Source: Butyrivibrio sp. AE3004
GTDB taxonomy: Bacteria > Bacillota > Clostridia > Lachnospirales > Lachnospiraceae
DNA: 64,000 nucleotides
Assembly: GCF_000703165.1 (NCBI RefSeq)
Contig: NZ_JNLQ01000002.1
Span: forward strand, 62,001 to 126,000
Direction of reading: 5' to 3'
This document shows positions 16,634 through 24,708 of the stretch, piece by piece (the stretch's first letter is position 1; each line of letters opens with the position of its first letter). Under the pieces are notes generated by a model. That model had not been told where the DNA came from. It made no database searches and saw only the letters and a program-made list of their open reading frames with translations. A program made the position numbers and the translations under genes.

Positions 16634-17677
16634 ATGAGAAAGCAGATAATGTGCATGACTGCATGCTTAGCAGTTGTCCTGGTGGCAGGCTGTGGGAGCA
16701 GATCATACAATGCAGATGATACGGAATCAATTGTGGAGCAGATAGATGAAGACACTGTTACCACTGTGGAGCAGGCTGATGAAGATACCGTGACTATAGT
16801 AGAACTTAAGACTCCGGTGGTAAAAGATGGTGTTACTGAACAGGGTGAAGATGCAGTAAACGTTGTCTTTACATGGGATGCTGTTGAAGGAGCTGATGGA
16901 TATGAGGTGCTTGAAGAGAACAAATTCTGTACAGAGGAAGCATTCCGCGAGCCAGATTATGATCTGACATCTTATACTTCACAGACAACATATGTCGCAA
17001 GTGCTCAGGATGATTTTGATTTCAGAATAAAGATAAGATCTTACCGTGGAGAAGGTGACAGCAGGGAATTTAGTGAGTGGAGTGAGTATGCATACGGAAA
17101 AACTTATGAAGGGACTGTAAATATTTCTGATACTGATAAGAAATCCGTAACTGCAACACAAGAGGAAGCTGACGAACTGTTTGAAAAAGCAATTGCGGGT
17201 GAAATCATTGTAAAAGCTTATTATGAAGACAGTACGGATTGTTCTTTCTGGATCCCTGAGCTGCCACATGCCCCTGATGATTTCGAATGTTATGAGGTTG
17301 GAGAAAGGGTGGACCTTGATAATGATGGTGTCAAGGAGCTCATAATAAATGGCCCATATGGTGGGAAGTACCTGGATGCAAGGGATGGAGAAGTCTTCCA
17401 GCTTGCAGAAGGAGAAGGTACCGCAGGTTGGCTGTGCCACGCGGAATATAATGGTAAGACTTATATCTGTCATGTAGATAATTCACATGGTGGCAGGGAA
17501 ACATTTTTAATGGATCAGTATGATGGGAGCGGAAACATAGTAGAATCCACGTCATTGACCGCAGAGTATTGGGATTATGTCGAGTTCGATGCGGATTCAG
17601 CAGTCTGCCATTTTGGTGATGAAGAGATTTCCGCTGACAGATATCTTGAACTTAGAAAAGAAATATTTGATTATTAA
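16634..17677 (+). CDS. Lipoprotein with fibronectin-III-like domain
   Basis: Predicted surface lipoprotein. It has a signal peptide ending in the lipobox VAGC, with the lipidated Cys near residue 20. A Thr/Glu-rich spacer follows (residues 21-60), then a fibronectin type III-like domain (VFTWDAVEGADGYEV ... FRIKIRSYRGEG ... WSEYAYGKT, about residues 70-160). The C-terminal 170 residues include LDNDGVKELIIN, which resembles a calcium-binding or FG-GAP-like loop. The function is unknown. The start follows AAGGATGGAG. It stands alone, with no neighbour that suggests a partner. Confidence 0.7.
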   Translation: MRKQIMCMTACLAVVLVAGCGSRSYNADDTESIVEQIDEDTVTTVEQADEDTVTIVELKTPVVKDGVTEQGEDAVNVVFTWDAVEGADGYEVLEENKFCTEEAFREPDYDLTSYTSQTTYVASAQDDFDFRIKIRSYRGEGDSREFSEWSEYAYGKTYEGTVNISDTDKKSVTATQEEADELFEKAIAGEIIVKAYYEDSTDCSFWIPELPHAPDDFECYEVGERVDLDNDGVKELIINGPYGGKYLDARDGEVFQLAEGEGTAGWLCHAEYNGKTYICHVDNSHGGRETFLMDQYDGSGNIVESTSLTAEYWDYVEFDADSAVCHFGDEEISADRYLELRKEIFDY

Positions 17678-17779
17678 GTTTAGCGGATGCTGAAGAATAA
17701 TCAATGTATTCCTTTCCTATATTAAAAGCAGTAATTAGTCAATTGACGGTCAATGACAGAATAGGAAACACGTAGTAAA

Positions 17780-18334
17780 ATGGAATTTTTTGATATAACA
17801 GACGATAATGGAATACCCACAGGGAAAACAGTAAGCAGGAGCGAAGCCCATGAAAAGGGCATCCCTCACAGAACAGCTCATATATGGATAGTAAAAAAAG
17901 AGGATGATGACTATCGGGTTCTTCTTCAGAAGAGAAGCGCAGAAAAAGAGTCCTTCCCTGGGATGTATGATACCTCTTCTGCAGGTCACATCCAGGCAGG
18001 TGATGATCCGCTCGAATCAGCACAAAGAGAACTTCATGAGGAATTGGGAATAAGAGCAAATGAGGGCGACCTTACCTTTGCAGGAAAATTCCACATTAAA
18101 TATGAGATGGAGTTCCATGGAAAGCTCTTCAAGGATAATGAAGTGGCTTTTGTCTATGTATATGAAAAGCCGGTAGATATAGATAGCCTCACTCTTCAGA
18201 AGGAAGAGGTTGATGAAGTCAGATGGTTTGACATAAATGAAGTTCATGAGGGCTGCATCCACAGGGACGGCACGTTCTGTGTTCCGATAGAGGGGCTTGA
18301 AACGCTCATGAAGTATCTTGGTGAAAAAGAGTGA
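17780..18334 (+). CDS. Nudix hydrolase
   Basis: Nudix-fold enzyme that would hydrolyse a nucleoside-diphosphate-linked or isoprenoid diphosphate substrate. The Nudix box spans residues 69-91: it opens with G69, carries D75 where the consensus has Glu, and ends with RELHEELGI (R83, E84, E87, E88). N-terminal FDITDDNGIPTGKTVSRSEA and the FPGMYDTSSAGH stretch are like IPP-isomerase-type or YfcD-like Nudix proteins. The D-for-E change is conservative. It is followed by a run of small unknown genes in the same direction that may form one transcript. Confidence 0.82.
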   Translation: MEFFDITDDNGIPTGKTVSRSEAHEKGIPHRTAHIWIVKKEDDDYRVLLQKRSAEKESFPGMYDTSSAGHIQAGDDPLESAQRELHEELGIRANEGDLTFAGKFHIKYEMEFHGKLFKDNEVAFVYVYEKPVDIDSLTLQKEEVDEVRWFDINEVHEGCIHRDGTFCVPIEGLETLMKYLGEKE

Positions 18335-18366
18335 ATGTTCGAATTATATAAGTTTGGAGATTATCT

Positions 18367-18510
18367 GTGGCAAGGGAACTAACGGAGGCTGAAAGAGTAG
18401 CCTATAATGAAATGATAGAAGGGGCAAAACAGCTAACAATCTTTGGGACAGAGGAAGAGTTGGATCCCAGAGATTACGTTTTTGAATACCCTGATGACAA
18501 GGAAGAATAG
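18367..18510 (+). CDS. Small 47-residue protein, unknown
   Basis: A short open frame starting with GTG, with GGAGA 6 nt upstream. It encodes an acidic protein ending EYPDDKEE. The next gene starts 4 nt after its stop, as expected for coupled genes, which supports translation. There is no family assignment. Confidence 0.5.
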   Translation: MARELTEAERVAYNEMIEGAKQLTIFGTEEELDPRDYVFEYPDDKEE

Positions 18511-18514
18511 TAAA

Positions 18515-18757
18515 ATGGTTGAGATAAGCATAGAAAAATTTGCAAAGTCAGTAGTTAAGAACAATCCCGGAGAGGACCTTAAGACCGTAACAGAGTCTTT
18601 GAAGGAGGCGCTTGATGCAAAGAAAGCCGGAGCAAAATGTCCTATATGCGGAAATCCTATTTGGGCAGCAGGCAGCGGCATTACAGGAAGTTATATGTGC
18701 TTTACCTGCACAACAGGGGAAGCAGATGACAGCGAGGACTACGAAATAGTTGAATGA
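18515..18757 (+). CDS. Small zinc-ribbon protein, unknown
   Basis: An 80-residue acidic protein with a probable zinc ribbon, CPICG paired with CFTC about 25 residues later. The N-terminus is helical. The ATG at 18515 is 4 nt after the preceding small gene, with GGAAG upstream; the longer frame from 18443 lies inside that gene and has no ribosome site. Function unknown. Confidence 0.6.
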   Translation: MVEISIEKFAKSVVKNNPGEDLKTVTESLKEALDAKKAGAKCPICGNPIWAAGSGITGSYMCFTCTTGEADDSEDYEIVE

Positions 18758-18834
18758 ATACGCTTTGGTTATATATGAATAGGCCAGGGACTTTAGTAAT
18801 AGAATAGTATCTGATAGAGCAGTAGGTGACCGCT

Positions 18835-19524
18835 ATGATAGATGAGATCAGAAGTAGAGAGGATCTGGTGGAACTTGTCAATGAGATAGGTTTTCTGCCA
18901 TTCTTTTCAGGAAGGATTGAAGGCTTCTCGCTGGAAGAGAATATTTCATATGATGCATGGTATCAGGGACGCTGGAGTGGGAAAATCCATTGGGATGCCT
19001 GGGACTGGAAAGGACAGGTTCTTCAGAACAAAGAGCTTGTTTATGGCAAGTTCTTTGAGAAAAAAGCTGGATTTATCAGTTTGAAACTATGGCCGGACTT
19101 CTGTAATTACCGCAGGGATGGTTATGACTTTGATGCCAGATTTGATGACGGGCTTGCACCATATAAGGATAAAGATGTTGTGGATCTTATTTCTGGACAA
19201 GGAGCAATACTGACTCGGGAGATTAAGGACAGCTTGAATTATAAAAAGGGTGGAAACAAGGGATTTGAGACAGTGATCACCAGGCTTCAGATGCAGACAT
19301 ATGTTGTGCCGGTAAATTATGAATACAGTAAGCGTAAGAATGGCGATGAATACGGCTGGGGCAACTGCCGATATGATATAGCTGAAAACTACTGGGGCGA
19401 CAAGCCTTGCAGATCAGCTTATAAGAGGAGTCCGGAGGAATCTTTGGACAGGATAATAAAACATATCAGAAAAGCATTACCAAAGATGGATGAGGATGTT
19501 CTTAGGAAATTACTAAAGGAATAG
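18835..19524 (+). CDS. Conserved protein resembling 'AlkZ-related' family
   Basis: Not assignable with certainty. The 229-residue protein is rich in Trp and aromatic residues (DAWYQGRWSG, WDAWDWKGQ), with a central KAGFISLKLWPDFCNYRRDG motif. This general pattern I recall from Clostridia proteins labelled AlkZ-related, a winged-helix group near the AlkZ/YcaQ DNA glycosylases. The QxQ-type catalytic motif of AlkZ is not evident, so no glycosylase activity is claimed. ATG 18835 (GTAGG 8 nt upstream) is preferred to GTG 18826. Confidence 0.55.
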   Translation: MIDEIRSREDLVELVNEIGFLPFFSGRIEGFSLEENISYDAWYQGRWSGKIHWDAWDWKGQVLQNKELVYGKFFEKKAGFISLKLWPDFCNYRRDGYDFDARFDDGLAPYKDKDVVDLISGQGAILTREIKDSLNYKKGGNKGFETVITRLQMQTYVVPVNYEYSKRKNGDEYGWGNCRYDIAENYWGDKPCRSAYKRSPEESLDRIIKHIRKALPKMDEDVLRKLLKE

Positions 19525-19574
19525 TAGAAGATAGTGTTCTATAGCTTGGAAGCAATGTTGTGGAAGGTAGGATT

Positions 19575-20180
19575 ATGGCGGAGATACTAAGACTAAAAGA
19601 AGGCTGCAGGATTTCATTAGATACGATTTTACATGAAGGCTATGAGATCTCAGGTAATTCCATAACTGCAAATGTGAGCATTGGGAAAATAGAGGATGTA
19701 CTGATCCATTTTATAGCGATGCATGATGAACCTCTTTTCTTTATACTGGAACTCCCTGCCAAAGCAGATGATGAACAGGAAGTAAAGCCAGGCGTTGTAG
19801 AGTCGCTGCACAGAGATGTTTATTACATTGATGGCTGCTCCAGAGAAGAAGCGGTAGCCATTCTTGAGGGGATAGGTAGCCTTCTTTACAATGACGGACT
19901 CTCCTCATTTGGCTTTGGAGGTCATAAGAGCTCAGATGAGATCATGTTTGGTAAATATAATGTTCTGCAGATATACAGCAGGGACATAAGCAGTTTTGAT
20001 GGATTTTTGGAAGAACACAAGATAGAGCGGGTTGATAACCTTGTCACGGGATGGGATGTGATTTCCAAAGATAATCCCGGAATCTGCAGCCGGTACGAAG
20101 AAGAGGGCAAGTCAGTATTTGATATCCCTGAAGAGTTTAAGGACTGGGGAATATATATGGCGGAGCAGAGGGAAGAATAA
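19575..20180 (+). CDS. Unknown protein
   Basis: A 201-residue soluble acidic protein of alternating beta and alpha character. There is no signal peptide, membrane helix or known motif. SFGFGGHKSSDEI in the middle is the most distinctive stretch. The ATG at 19575 follows GGTAGG closely; an upstream GTG (19560) is in frame. It lies in a co-directional row of small unknown genes (18.4-21.0 kb) that share codon usage. Confidence 0.6.
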   Translation: MAEILRLKEGCRISLDTILHEGYEISGNSITANVSIGKIEDVLIHFIAMHDEPLFFILELPAKADDEQEVKPGVVESLHRDVYYIDGCSREEAVAILEGIGSLLYNDGLSSFGFGGHKSSDEIMFGKYNVLQIYSRDISSFDGFLEEHKIERVDNLVTGWDVISKDNPGICSRYEEEGKSVFDIPEEFKDWGIYMAEQREE

Positions 20181-20265
20181 TAGAATCCAGAGTATGGTTT
20201 TAAAGCGTTACTGATGTGATAGGAACCAATGTTATCCAAAGGATTAAAAGCGGAGGACGTACTGT

Positions 20266-21027
20266 ATGAATCTAGGCACATGCCGTTTTGAGGGATTTGC
20301 TACAAAGATGAAGCTTGTTTCCCATAACAGGATAGAAGGCAAGCCAACAAGAGCAATAGAGGAAACAGAGCAACATTTCACATTAACAAGAGATGGCAGG
20401 ATCTGGTTTTCGGGATACCGGGATGAAAATAATAAGCAGGAGAAGCTTCGTCAGTTCCAGGAAAAGATTTCACCTGAGGCTGCAAACTATTTCCTTGCCT
20501 GCATAGGATATGAACTGTCGCAGGCTGAAGTAGACTGGCCAGGCCCTAATGAATCATACTGGGATCTGGAACTCACTAATGAAAAAGATGATACATACAG
20601 GTATAGAGGTTTGATGCCAACAACAGATAAGGCATTGCATGATATGTCCGATTGGCTCAGAAATGTGCTGGGTACAGACACTATTCTTGCATTTGATGGA
20701 GAGGCAAGATTTGCCATAACAGTAAGACCTGAAGAGAAGATATTTGTTGCGGTAAAATCCATAATTGATCCGGACGAGGAACCTTACTGGTATTTCTATG
20801 AGGGCAACAATATAAATATCGGAGATCAGTTCCTTGCTCCATTTAGGAAAGGCGAGCGATATTATAACGTTGAGGTTGTGGATATTGTTGTTGCTACTCC
20901 AGAGAACGGGCCTGTGCCATTAAGACAGCAGAAAAGGATGATGGTTTTGGAAGGCAGCATGAGATCCAAGCTGCCGGGCGAGTTCACTAACATGTTTAAA
21001 AAGATGAATGGATGGGATGTGAACTAA
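20266..21027 (+). CDS. Unknown protein
   Basis: A 253-residue soluble protein with a beta-rich N-terminal half (FEGFATKMKLVSHN, HFTLTRDGRIWFSGY) and a middle motif YWDLELTNEKDDTYRYRG that recalls small beta-sandwich or immunity-like proteins. No family named. GGAGG lies upstream of the ATG. It is the last gene before a strong terminator. Confidence 0.6.
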   Translation: MNLGTCRFEGFATKMKLVSHNRIEGKPTRAIEETEQHFTLTRDGRIWFSGYRDENNKQEKLRQFQEKISPEAANYFLACIGYELSQAEVDWPGPNESYWDLELTNEKDDTYRYRGLMPTTDKALHDMSDWLRNVLGTDTILAFDGEARFAITVRPEEKIFVAVKSIIDPDEEPYWYFYEGNNINIGDQFLAPFRKGERYYNVEVVDIVVATPENGPVPLRQQKRMMVLEGSMRSKLPGEFTNMFKKMNGWDVN

Positions 21028-21042
21028 ATGGGAAGAGTAGCG

Positions 21043-21073
21043 GGAGCAATCGTCGATGGTTGCTCCTTTTTTT
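21043..21073 (+). terminator. Rho-independent terminator
   Basis: GGAGCAA pairs with TTGCTCC across a 10-nt loop, followed by seven T. It ends the 18-21 kb gene row. Confidence 0.9.
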
Positions 21074-21075
21074 AG

Positions 21076-21485
21076 TTAAAAAAAATAGAAATAGTTTCAC
21101 TGGCAGAACTTGAGCCTTATTATAAGCCCCAAGTTCATACATACGAGGCACGCGGAGTAGAAGATATTTTGCCTTACCGCTGATAACTGCAATGATTGAA
21201 GGCGATGATGATTATTCAGATACGTTATCGATTACAAATAAGGATAGCTTAAGACTGTTAAAAGCAGACATTATGAGACGCGCCAAATGTTATACAGAGC
21301 TTATTGAAGAATTCTCATCACAGAATTTTGTAGATGGTCGCTTAAATGATTACCTTCAATTTGAGTTGGAAAAAGCCAAACAAAGGGATAATAAATGCTA
21401 TTGTACTGATGAGGTACCTGTCTCAAATTTAAGGCCTGTTAAAGAACGCTTGAGAGTTAGCCTGGGTGAATTACCGTTGTTGTAA
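21076..21485 (+). pseudogene. Decayed gene: 5' end lost, one frameshift
   Basis: An open frame without a start runs directly from the terminator (IVSLAELEPYYKPQVHTYEA, then RGVEDIL) and stops at 21183. In the next frame the same protein appears to continue (ALPLITAMIEGDDDYSDTL...) to the stop at 21485. A one-base change in the TTTT run near 21170 would join the two into one product of about 135 residues. The 97-codon frame starting ATG 21192 is the downstream part; it lacks a ribosome site. Family unknown. Confidence 0.5.
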
Positions 21486-21500
21486 TTAAAAAGTTGGATG

Positions 21501-21536
21501 AAAATACTGTGACACAATGTGTTGCAGTATTTTTTA
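21501..21536 (+). terminator. Rho-independent terminator
   Basis: AATACTG pairs with CAGTATT (inner GACACA/TGTGTT also partly pairs), followed by a run of T. It lies 16 bp after the pseudogene stop, showing the locus once was a complete gene. Confidence 0.75.
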
Positions 21537-21562
21537 TTGTGCATCTATTAGACAAGTACAAG

Positions 21563-21826
21563 TTATAACCCACGTTGTTTGATAAGCTTATTATGGGTAA
21601 GAGCATTATCCGCCTTCACTTGTTGACACCGGCGCTTACGGAAATGGGGATTGATTACTTCATTTGGAACAGGAGGTGGTACGGTAAATTTCGAGAGGAA
21701 GGTGAATGGTTTTATTGGGGCAGCGTAATTAGAAGAATGTGAATCAAAGTGAGATTGTGAAATTGCAACGGGAACCAATGACATATATTGTGTTTCCGTT
21801 TTTTGTGTATATTCTGCTATATCCAC
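21563..21826 (-). CDS. Doubtful small ORF or gene remnant
   Basis: An 87-codon frame, open upstream to a stop with no ATG and no ribosome site (first start is GTG). The encoded sequence is Pro-rich (KFTVPPPVPNEVINPHF) and ends with a basic helix. It may be the tail of a lost gene. The surrounding 21,540-21,938 stretch holds nothing else I recognise except a short hairpin, GTATCA-N6-TGATAC, near 21,846. Confidence 0.2.
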   Translation of the reverse strand: MDIAEYTQKTETQYMSLVPVAISQSHFDSHSSNYAAPIKPFTFLSKFTVPPPVPNEVINPHFRKRRCQQVKADNALTHNKLIKQRGL

Positions 21827-21938
21827 GTGATGTTCAACAAACGTGTATCACTGTAATGATACTTAAATCTCATTAGAATGGTAATTCTCAATTCCTGACG
21901 CCGTTGTTAAAATACATTAGTGTAAGAGAGGATTCATT

Positions 21939-22340
21939 ATGAATGACAACGATGTTAAGGAACTTGTTAACAGGATTAGGAATACGATCAAAAAAGAGGA
22001 TATTCCTGCGGCAGAACTTGCCGAAAAAGCAGAAGTGAGTTACAACACTGCCAAGGATTTTCTTAACGGGAAGAAAGATCCCGATTTCAGGACAGTAATC
22101 CGTATGATCGATGCAGCTGATCTTGACATTTCAAAGGTTTTTGAAGCGACAACCATTCTTATAGAAACAGACAACCCTACGGAAGATTTTTATGTCAGAA
22201 AGTATAGAAGACTTGATGAGTATGGGAAGAGTGCTGTGAAGTATATTATCGACGCCTGTACATCGTATGAGAAAGAGAAGCAACGACTGGCAAGAAGGAA
22301 AAATAAAGAAGACAGCGCAGATGATTCAGAGCAGATATAG
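21939..22340 (+). CDS. XRE-family helix-turn-helix regulator
   Basis: A DNA-binding regulator of 133 residues. The HTH covers about residues 24-55 (IPAAELAEKAEVSYNTAKDF), followed by LNGKKDPDFRTVIRMIDA, as in phage- and element-encoded Cro/CI-type proteins. The C-terminal 60 residues are helical, ending in a charged tail, and probably dimerise. It is the first gene of the recombination/regulation module that ends with int. It has a GAGAGG ribosome site and its own terminator downstream. It probably represses element genes. Confidence 0.75.
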   Translation: MNDNDVKELVNRIRNTIKKEDIPAAELAEKAEVSYNTAKDFLNGKKDPDFRTVIRMIDAADLDISKVFEATTILIETDNPTEDFYVRKYRRLDEYGKSAVKYIIDACTSYEKEKQRLARRKNKEDSADDSEQI

Positions 22341-22403
22341 TTAAGAAGCTTGTTTTTTGGAGATTTTGGAGTTAGCAGCAACTAGTTTTTAAGACATCAT
22401 AAG

Positions 22404-22444
22404 ACCGGAGATAGCAGGAAACAACTGCTGTCCCCGGTTTTTTG
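22404..22444 (+). terminator. Rho-independent terminator
   Basis: ACCGG(A)GATAGCAG pairs with CTGCTGTC(C)CCGGT around a GAAACAA loop, followed by TTTTTTG. It isolates the first XRE gene from the next gene. Confidence 0.85.
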
Positions 22445-22500
22445 ATAGATTTTTTAGAGGGGATGTAACTGTTGTTTTTTCAATGGAGGGATATGAAAAA

Positions 22501-23154
22501 ATGAGGAGGAAACGTATATCAGCGCATGCACTGGCAATTGAACTTTGCAGAAGGGAGAACATGTCATATAATAAAGTTCATGAGCATTCTTGTAAACTTC
22601 TAGAGAGGTACGCGAAGGGACAGAGTGATCCGCTGAGAGGAAACAAGTTCAGGAAAAAGACTTTTGGCTCTATTCAGCAGGAAAAGCAGAACATCAGAAG
22701 AAGGTACATCGAAATCATCAAAGGGAAAAAACCATATACTGATGAAGAATATGAGGACTTTGTTTGGGATGTGGTCACATCAAGATGGTTTATGGAAAAA
22801 GCAACTATGATACTGGACCTTATAGAGCTTCTTGTTGATGGTAGTGTCTCTGGAACAGACTATGATGTAGATTTTGATGCCCGTAACCAGGGGAAACAGA
22901 TAAGACGGATATTGAAGGATCTATTTCTAAGAGGCGAAAACAATGTGAAGGACGGCAAGGCTATCTACGTAGGAATGGGAATATCCAGGGCAACATATTT
23001 TAGGAGACGCCCTGACGGAATTGTACTATTTGGAATTCTCATGTGGATATATGCCAAGAGGAGAGAAGAGGAAGATATCGAGGCAGGAATTGTTGACAGG
23101 CCTGAAGAAGATATTATAGATATGCCTATAAGTGAAGAGTTTGTATTTGTATAG
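22501..23154 (+). CDS. Unknown element protein, possibly DNA-binding
   Basis: A 217-residue basic, helical protein. No family is certain. A helix-turn-helix-like end (YVGMGISRATYFRRRPDGI) resembles the C-terminal part of phage ArpU/sigma-like regulators. ATG 22501 is chosen because GGAGGG lies 10 nt before it; the upstream in-frame ATG 22483 has none. It lies directly before the ten-copy 11-bp array and is a candidate for binding it. This is inference. Confidence 0.55.
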   Translation: MRRKRISAHALAIELCRRENMSYNKVHEHSCKLLERYAKGQSDPLRGNKFRKKTFGSIQQEKQNIRRRYIEIIKGKKPYTDEEYEDFVWDVVTSRWFMEKATMILDLIELLVDGSVSGTDYDVDFDARNQGKQIRRILKDLFLRGENNVKDGKAIYVGMGISRATYFRRRPDGIVLFGILMWIYAKRREEEDIEAGIVDRPEEDIIDMPISEEFVFV

Positions 23155-23160
23155 AGCAGA

Positions 23161-23189
23161 AAAGCCCGGTTCGTAATGGACCGGGCTTT
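23161..23189. terminator. Perfect hairpin, likely terminator
   Basis: AAAGCCCGGT and ACCGGGCTTT form a perfect 10-bp stem with a 9-nt loop, 7 bp after a stop codon. The A-rich left and T-rich right ends allow termination in both directions. Confidence 0.75.
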
Positions 23190-23205
23190 AACTATGCCAA
23201 TTTAT

Positions 23206-23315
23206 GTGAGACTTTCATGAGACTATCGTGAGACTTTCATGAGACTATCGTGAGATTTTTGTGAGATTTTCGTGAGACTTAATTGAGATTTATTTGAGAT
23301 TTCAGTGAGACTAAA
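23206..23315. repeat. Tandem array of ten 11-bp repeats
   Basis: Ten directly adjacent units of exactly 11 bp with consensus NTGAGAYTWWN (examples GTGAGACTTTC, ATGAGACTATC, TTGAGATTTAT). The first four alternate between two variants; later units drift. One unit per helical turn puts the TGAGA cores on one DNA face. A possible promoter follows, -10 TAATAT at 23333-23338, whose -35 position overlaps the last repeat and is poor, so the array may be bound by an activator or repressor of the next XRE gene. It could also be a partition or replication site. Confidence 0.85.
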
Positions 23316-23374
23316 TCCCGGTATTTATGTGCTAATATGTCCGTGTTTTGTTGAGAAAGGAGGAGACATGGCTT

Positions 23375-23620
23375 ATGAAGGAAATGCCTGATAGGAAAGT
23401 CGGGGAGAGACTCAGGGTGCTCAGGATGAGTGAAGGCCTAACGCAAGAGGCGGTGGCAAAACTGTTCAATCTGTCCAGTGGCAGGATAATCTCGGCATAT
23501 GAAACCGGGACAAGGCTTGTTCCGCTGGATCTGGTGGTCAAATATTCCGGTGAGTTTGATATTTCAACGGACTGGATACTGACAGGGCGAGATAGTACGA
23601 GCTGTAAGAATACTGCATAG
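23375..23620 (+). CDS. XRE-family helix-turn-helix regulator (Tn916 orf9-like position)
   Basis: An 81-residue regulator with a classical HTH: VGERLRVLRMSEGLTQEAVA then LFNLSSGRIISAYETGTRLV. The short C-terminus ends SGEFDISTDWILTGR, the usual end of this group. It sits where Tn916 places its XRE regulator, before a sigma-like gene, xis and int. The ATG at 23375 is chosen; an AAAGGAGG at 23357-23363 is better spaced for an overlapping ATG at 23368, which opens only a seven-codon frame (MAYEGNA), perhaps a leader peptide. The 11-bp array directly upstream is its likely control region. Confidence 0.8.
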   Translation: MKEMPDRKVGERLRVLRMSEGLTQEAVAKLFNLSSGRIISAYETGTRLVPLDLVVKYSGEFDISTDWILTGRDSTSCKNTA

Positions 23621-23679
23621 TGCAGAGAAATACGGCAAAAAGAAGAGATATTCCGCATATCAGTGAACCTTCCGCCAGT

Positions 23680-23715
23680 AGTTTTTAGCTAAAATTATAT
23701 ATGTAGCCAAAAACT
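23680..23715. promoter_or_regulatory. Dyad operator before the sigma-like gene
   Basis: AGTTTTTAGCTA and TAGCCAAAAACT form a 12-bp inverted repeat (one mismatch) around an A/T-rich 12-nt centre. It lies 33 bp before the start codon of the next gene, in the promoter position, so it is a probable regulator-binding site. Confidence 0.55.
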
Positions 23716-23748
23716 GGGGAAACAGAAGTTATTTGTAGGAGGGGCAAG

Positions 23749-24333
23749 ATGCTAGATCTTGAAAACATTGTGGAAGACTATCATGAAGCTTCCATCGAAA
23801 AACGGGTAGACATGATATTGCGGAATTTCTCAAACTTTGAAGCAATCGTTGACTGCTGCGAGAAAAACTTGAGCGTCACTATTAAGGAAGAAATTGATTA
23901 CAACAGACGCGAGGAGCTGGGAAATCTCGGTGTAAGAGTTCAGACTTCAAACATCAGTAATCCCACACTAAGTGATGCAGCAAACAGGGAAGAAATTGAA
24001 AAGGCAATCCATAATGGTGAGTATTACAGAATACTCAGATGGACAGATGATTTCGAGAAGCACAGGACGCAGATCATCACATTGCAGAAAATGAGAAATG
24101 ATTATTTCAGAGTCAGCAATGTGGTAAACTGCTTAGATCCGCAGAACAGAAGGATTTTTCGAAAGTATATTTCAAAGGAAGCTTCAGTGGAGACACTGGC
24201 GGAGGTTGAAAAACTCACACATGATTCTGTAAAGACCAGAATAAAAGAAGCTAGAAAAACAGTACGATCATGTGCGGGAAGGGAAATGAGAAATGGAATA
24301 GACTTCGCAGTACTGGAAAAAGCTGTTGCATGA
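23749..24333 (+). CDS. Sigma-factor-like regulator (Tn916 orf7-like)
   Basis: A 194-residue helical protein whose C-terminal third resembles sigma region 4 or ArpU-type regulators: LDPQNRRIFRKYISKEASVE, then a recognition helix in LTHDSVKTRIKEARKTV. The N-terminus is not recognised. Tn916-type elements encode a sigma-like protein at this position before xis and int. It has a strong AGGAGGGG ribosome site. It probably drives transcription of element genes, perhaps xis-int. Confidence 0.65.
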   Translation: MLDLENIVEDYHEASIEKRVDMILRNFSNFEAIVDCCEKNLSVTIKEEIDYNRREELGNLGVRVQTSNISNPTLSDAANREEIEKAIHNGEYYRILRWTDDFEKHRTQIITLQKMRNDYFRVSNVVNCLDPQNRRIFRKYISKEASVETLAEVEKLTHDSVKTRIKEARKTVRSCAGREMRNGIDFAVLEKAVA

Positions 24334-24344
24334 ATCTCGAATCG

Positions 24345-24396
24345 GAGTCATGATAGACTCGTGCCAGAGAGTCTTATGGATAAAGCCAACCCTATT
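24345..24396 (+). repeat. Leader repeat copy A, before xis
   Basis: About 52 bp beginning GAGTCATGATAGA and containing GTGCCAGAGAG and AAGCCAACCCTATT. It matches the copy upstream of int (24709-24763) over its whole length with a few substitutions and two short gaps. It lies 42 bp before the xis start. It could be a duplicated 5' leader RNA or a pair of Xis/Int binding sites. Confidence 0.6.
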
Positions 24397-24438
24397 TTCT
24401 ATAAAGAAGAAATATTTCTAAAGAAGGGAGAAGCTTTT

Positions 24439-24648
24439 ATGATGAATCAGAGAAGTAAAGTAGAGGAGACAAGGAACGCCTGCAAGCGCTTTTTCAAGTA
24501 TCCGGAGGCAGAGGAGTACTTCGGTATGGAGCGTAAGACCATAAGGAGACTTGCGAAAGAATGTGGTGCATACCTTGAGTACAGCACAACTATGATCCGA
24601 ATTGACGGACCGGTGCTGGAGGAATATTTACTGACATTCAGAAGATAA
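24439..24648 (+). CDS. xis: Excisionase (Tn916 Xis family)
   Basis: A 69-residue winged-helix excisionase. The core YPEAEEYFGMERKTIRRLAK and a later MIRIDGPVLEEYL follow the Tn916 Xis pattern (EASKYF..GENKLRRLA... R...K.FE..L). It would bend the element ends and tip the adjacent integrase towards excision. The ATG at 24439 (ATGATG) with GGGAGA upstream is the real start; the longer open frame from 24361 runs through the repeat leader and is not needed. int follows 128 bp later. Confidence 0.8.
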   Translation: MMNQRSKVEETRNACKRFFKYPEAEEYFGMERKTIRRLAKECGAYLEYSTTMIRIDGPVLEEYLLTFRR

Positions 24649-24708
24649 TCATATAGGTAGAATAAGGGTTGGTTAATACGATTTAGTTCTTGCGGTGCGC
24701 TTTTCATA

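Noticed and set aside
23206-23315. CRISPR-like repeat array
   Set aside because: The units are 11 bp and directly adjacent with no spacers, and no cas gene is nearby; it is a tandem operator or iteron array.
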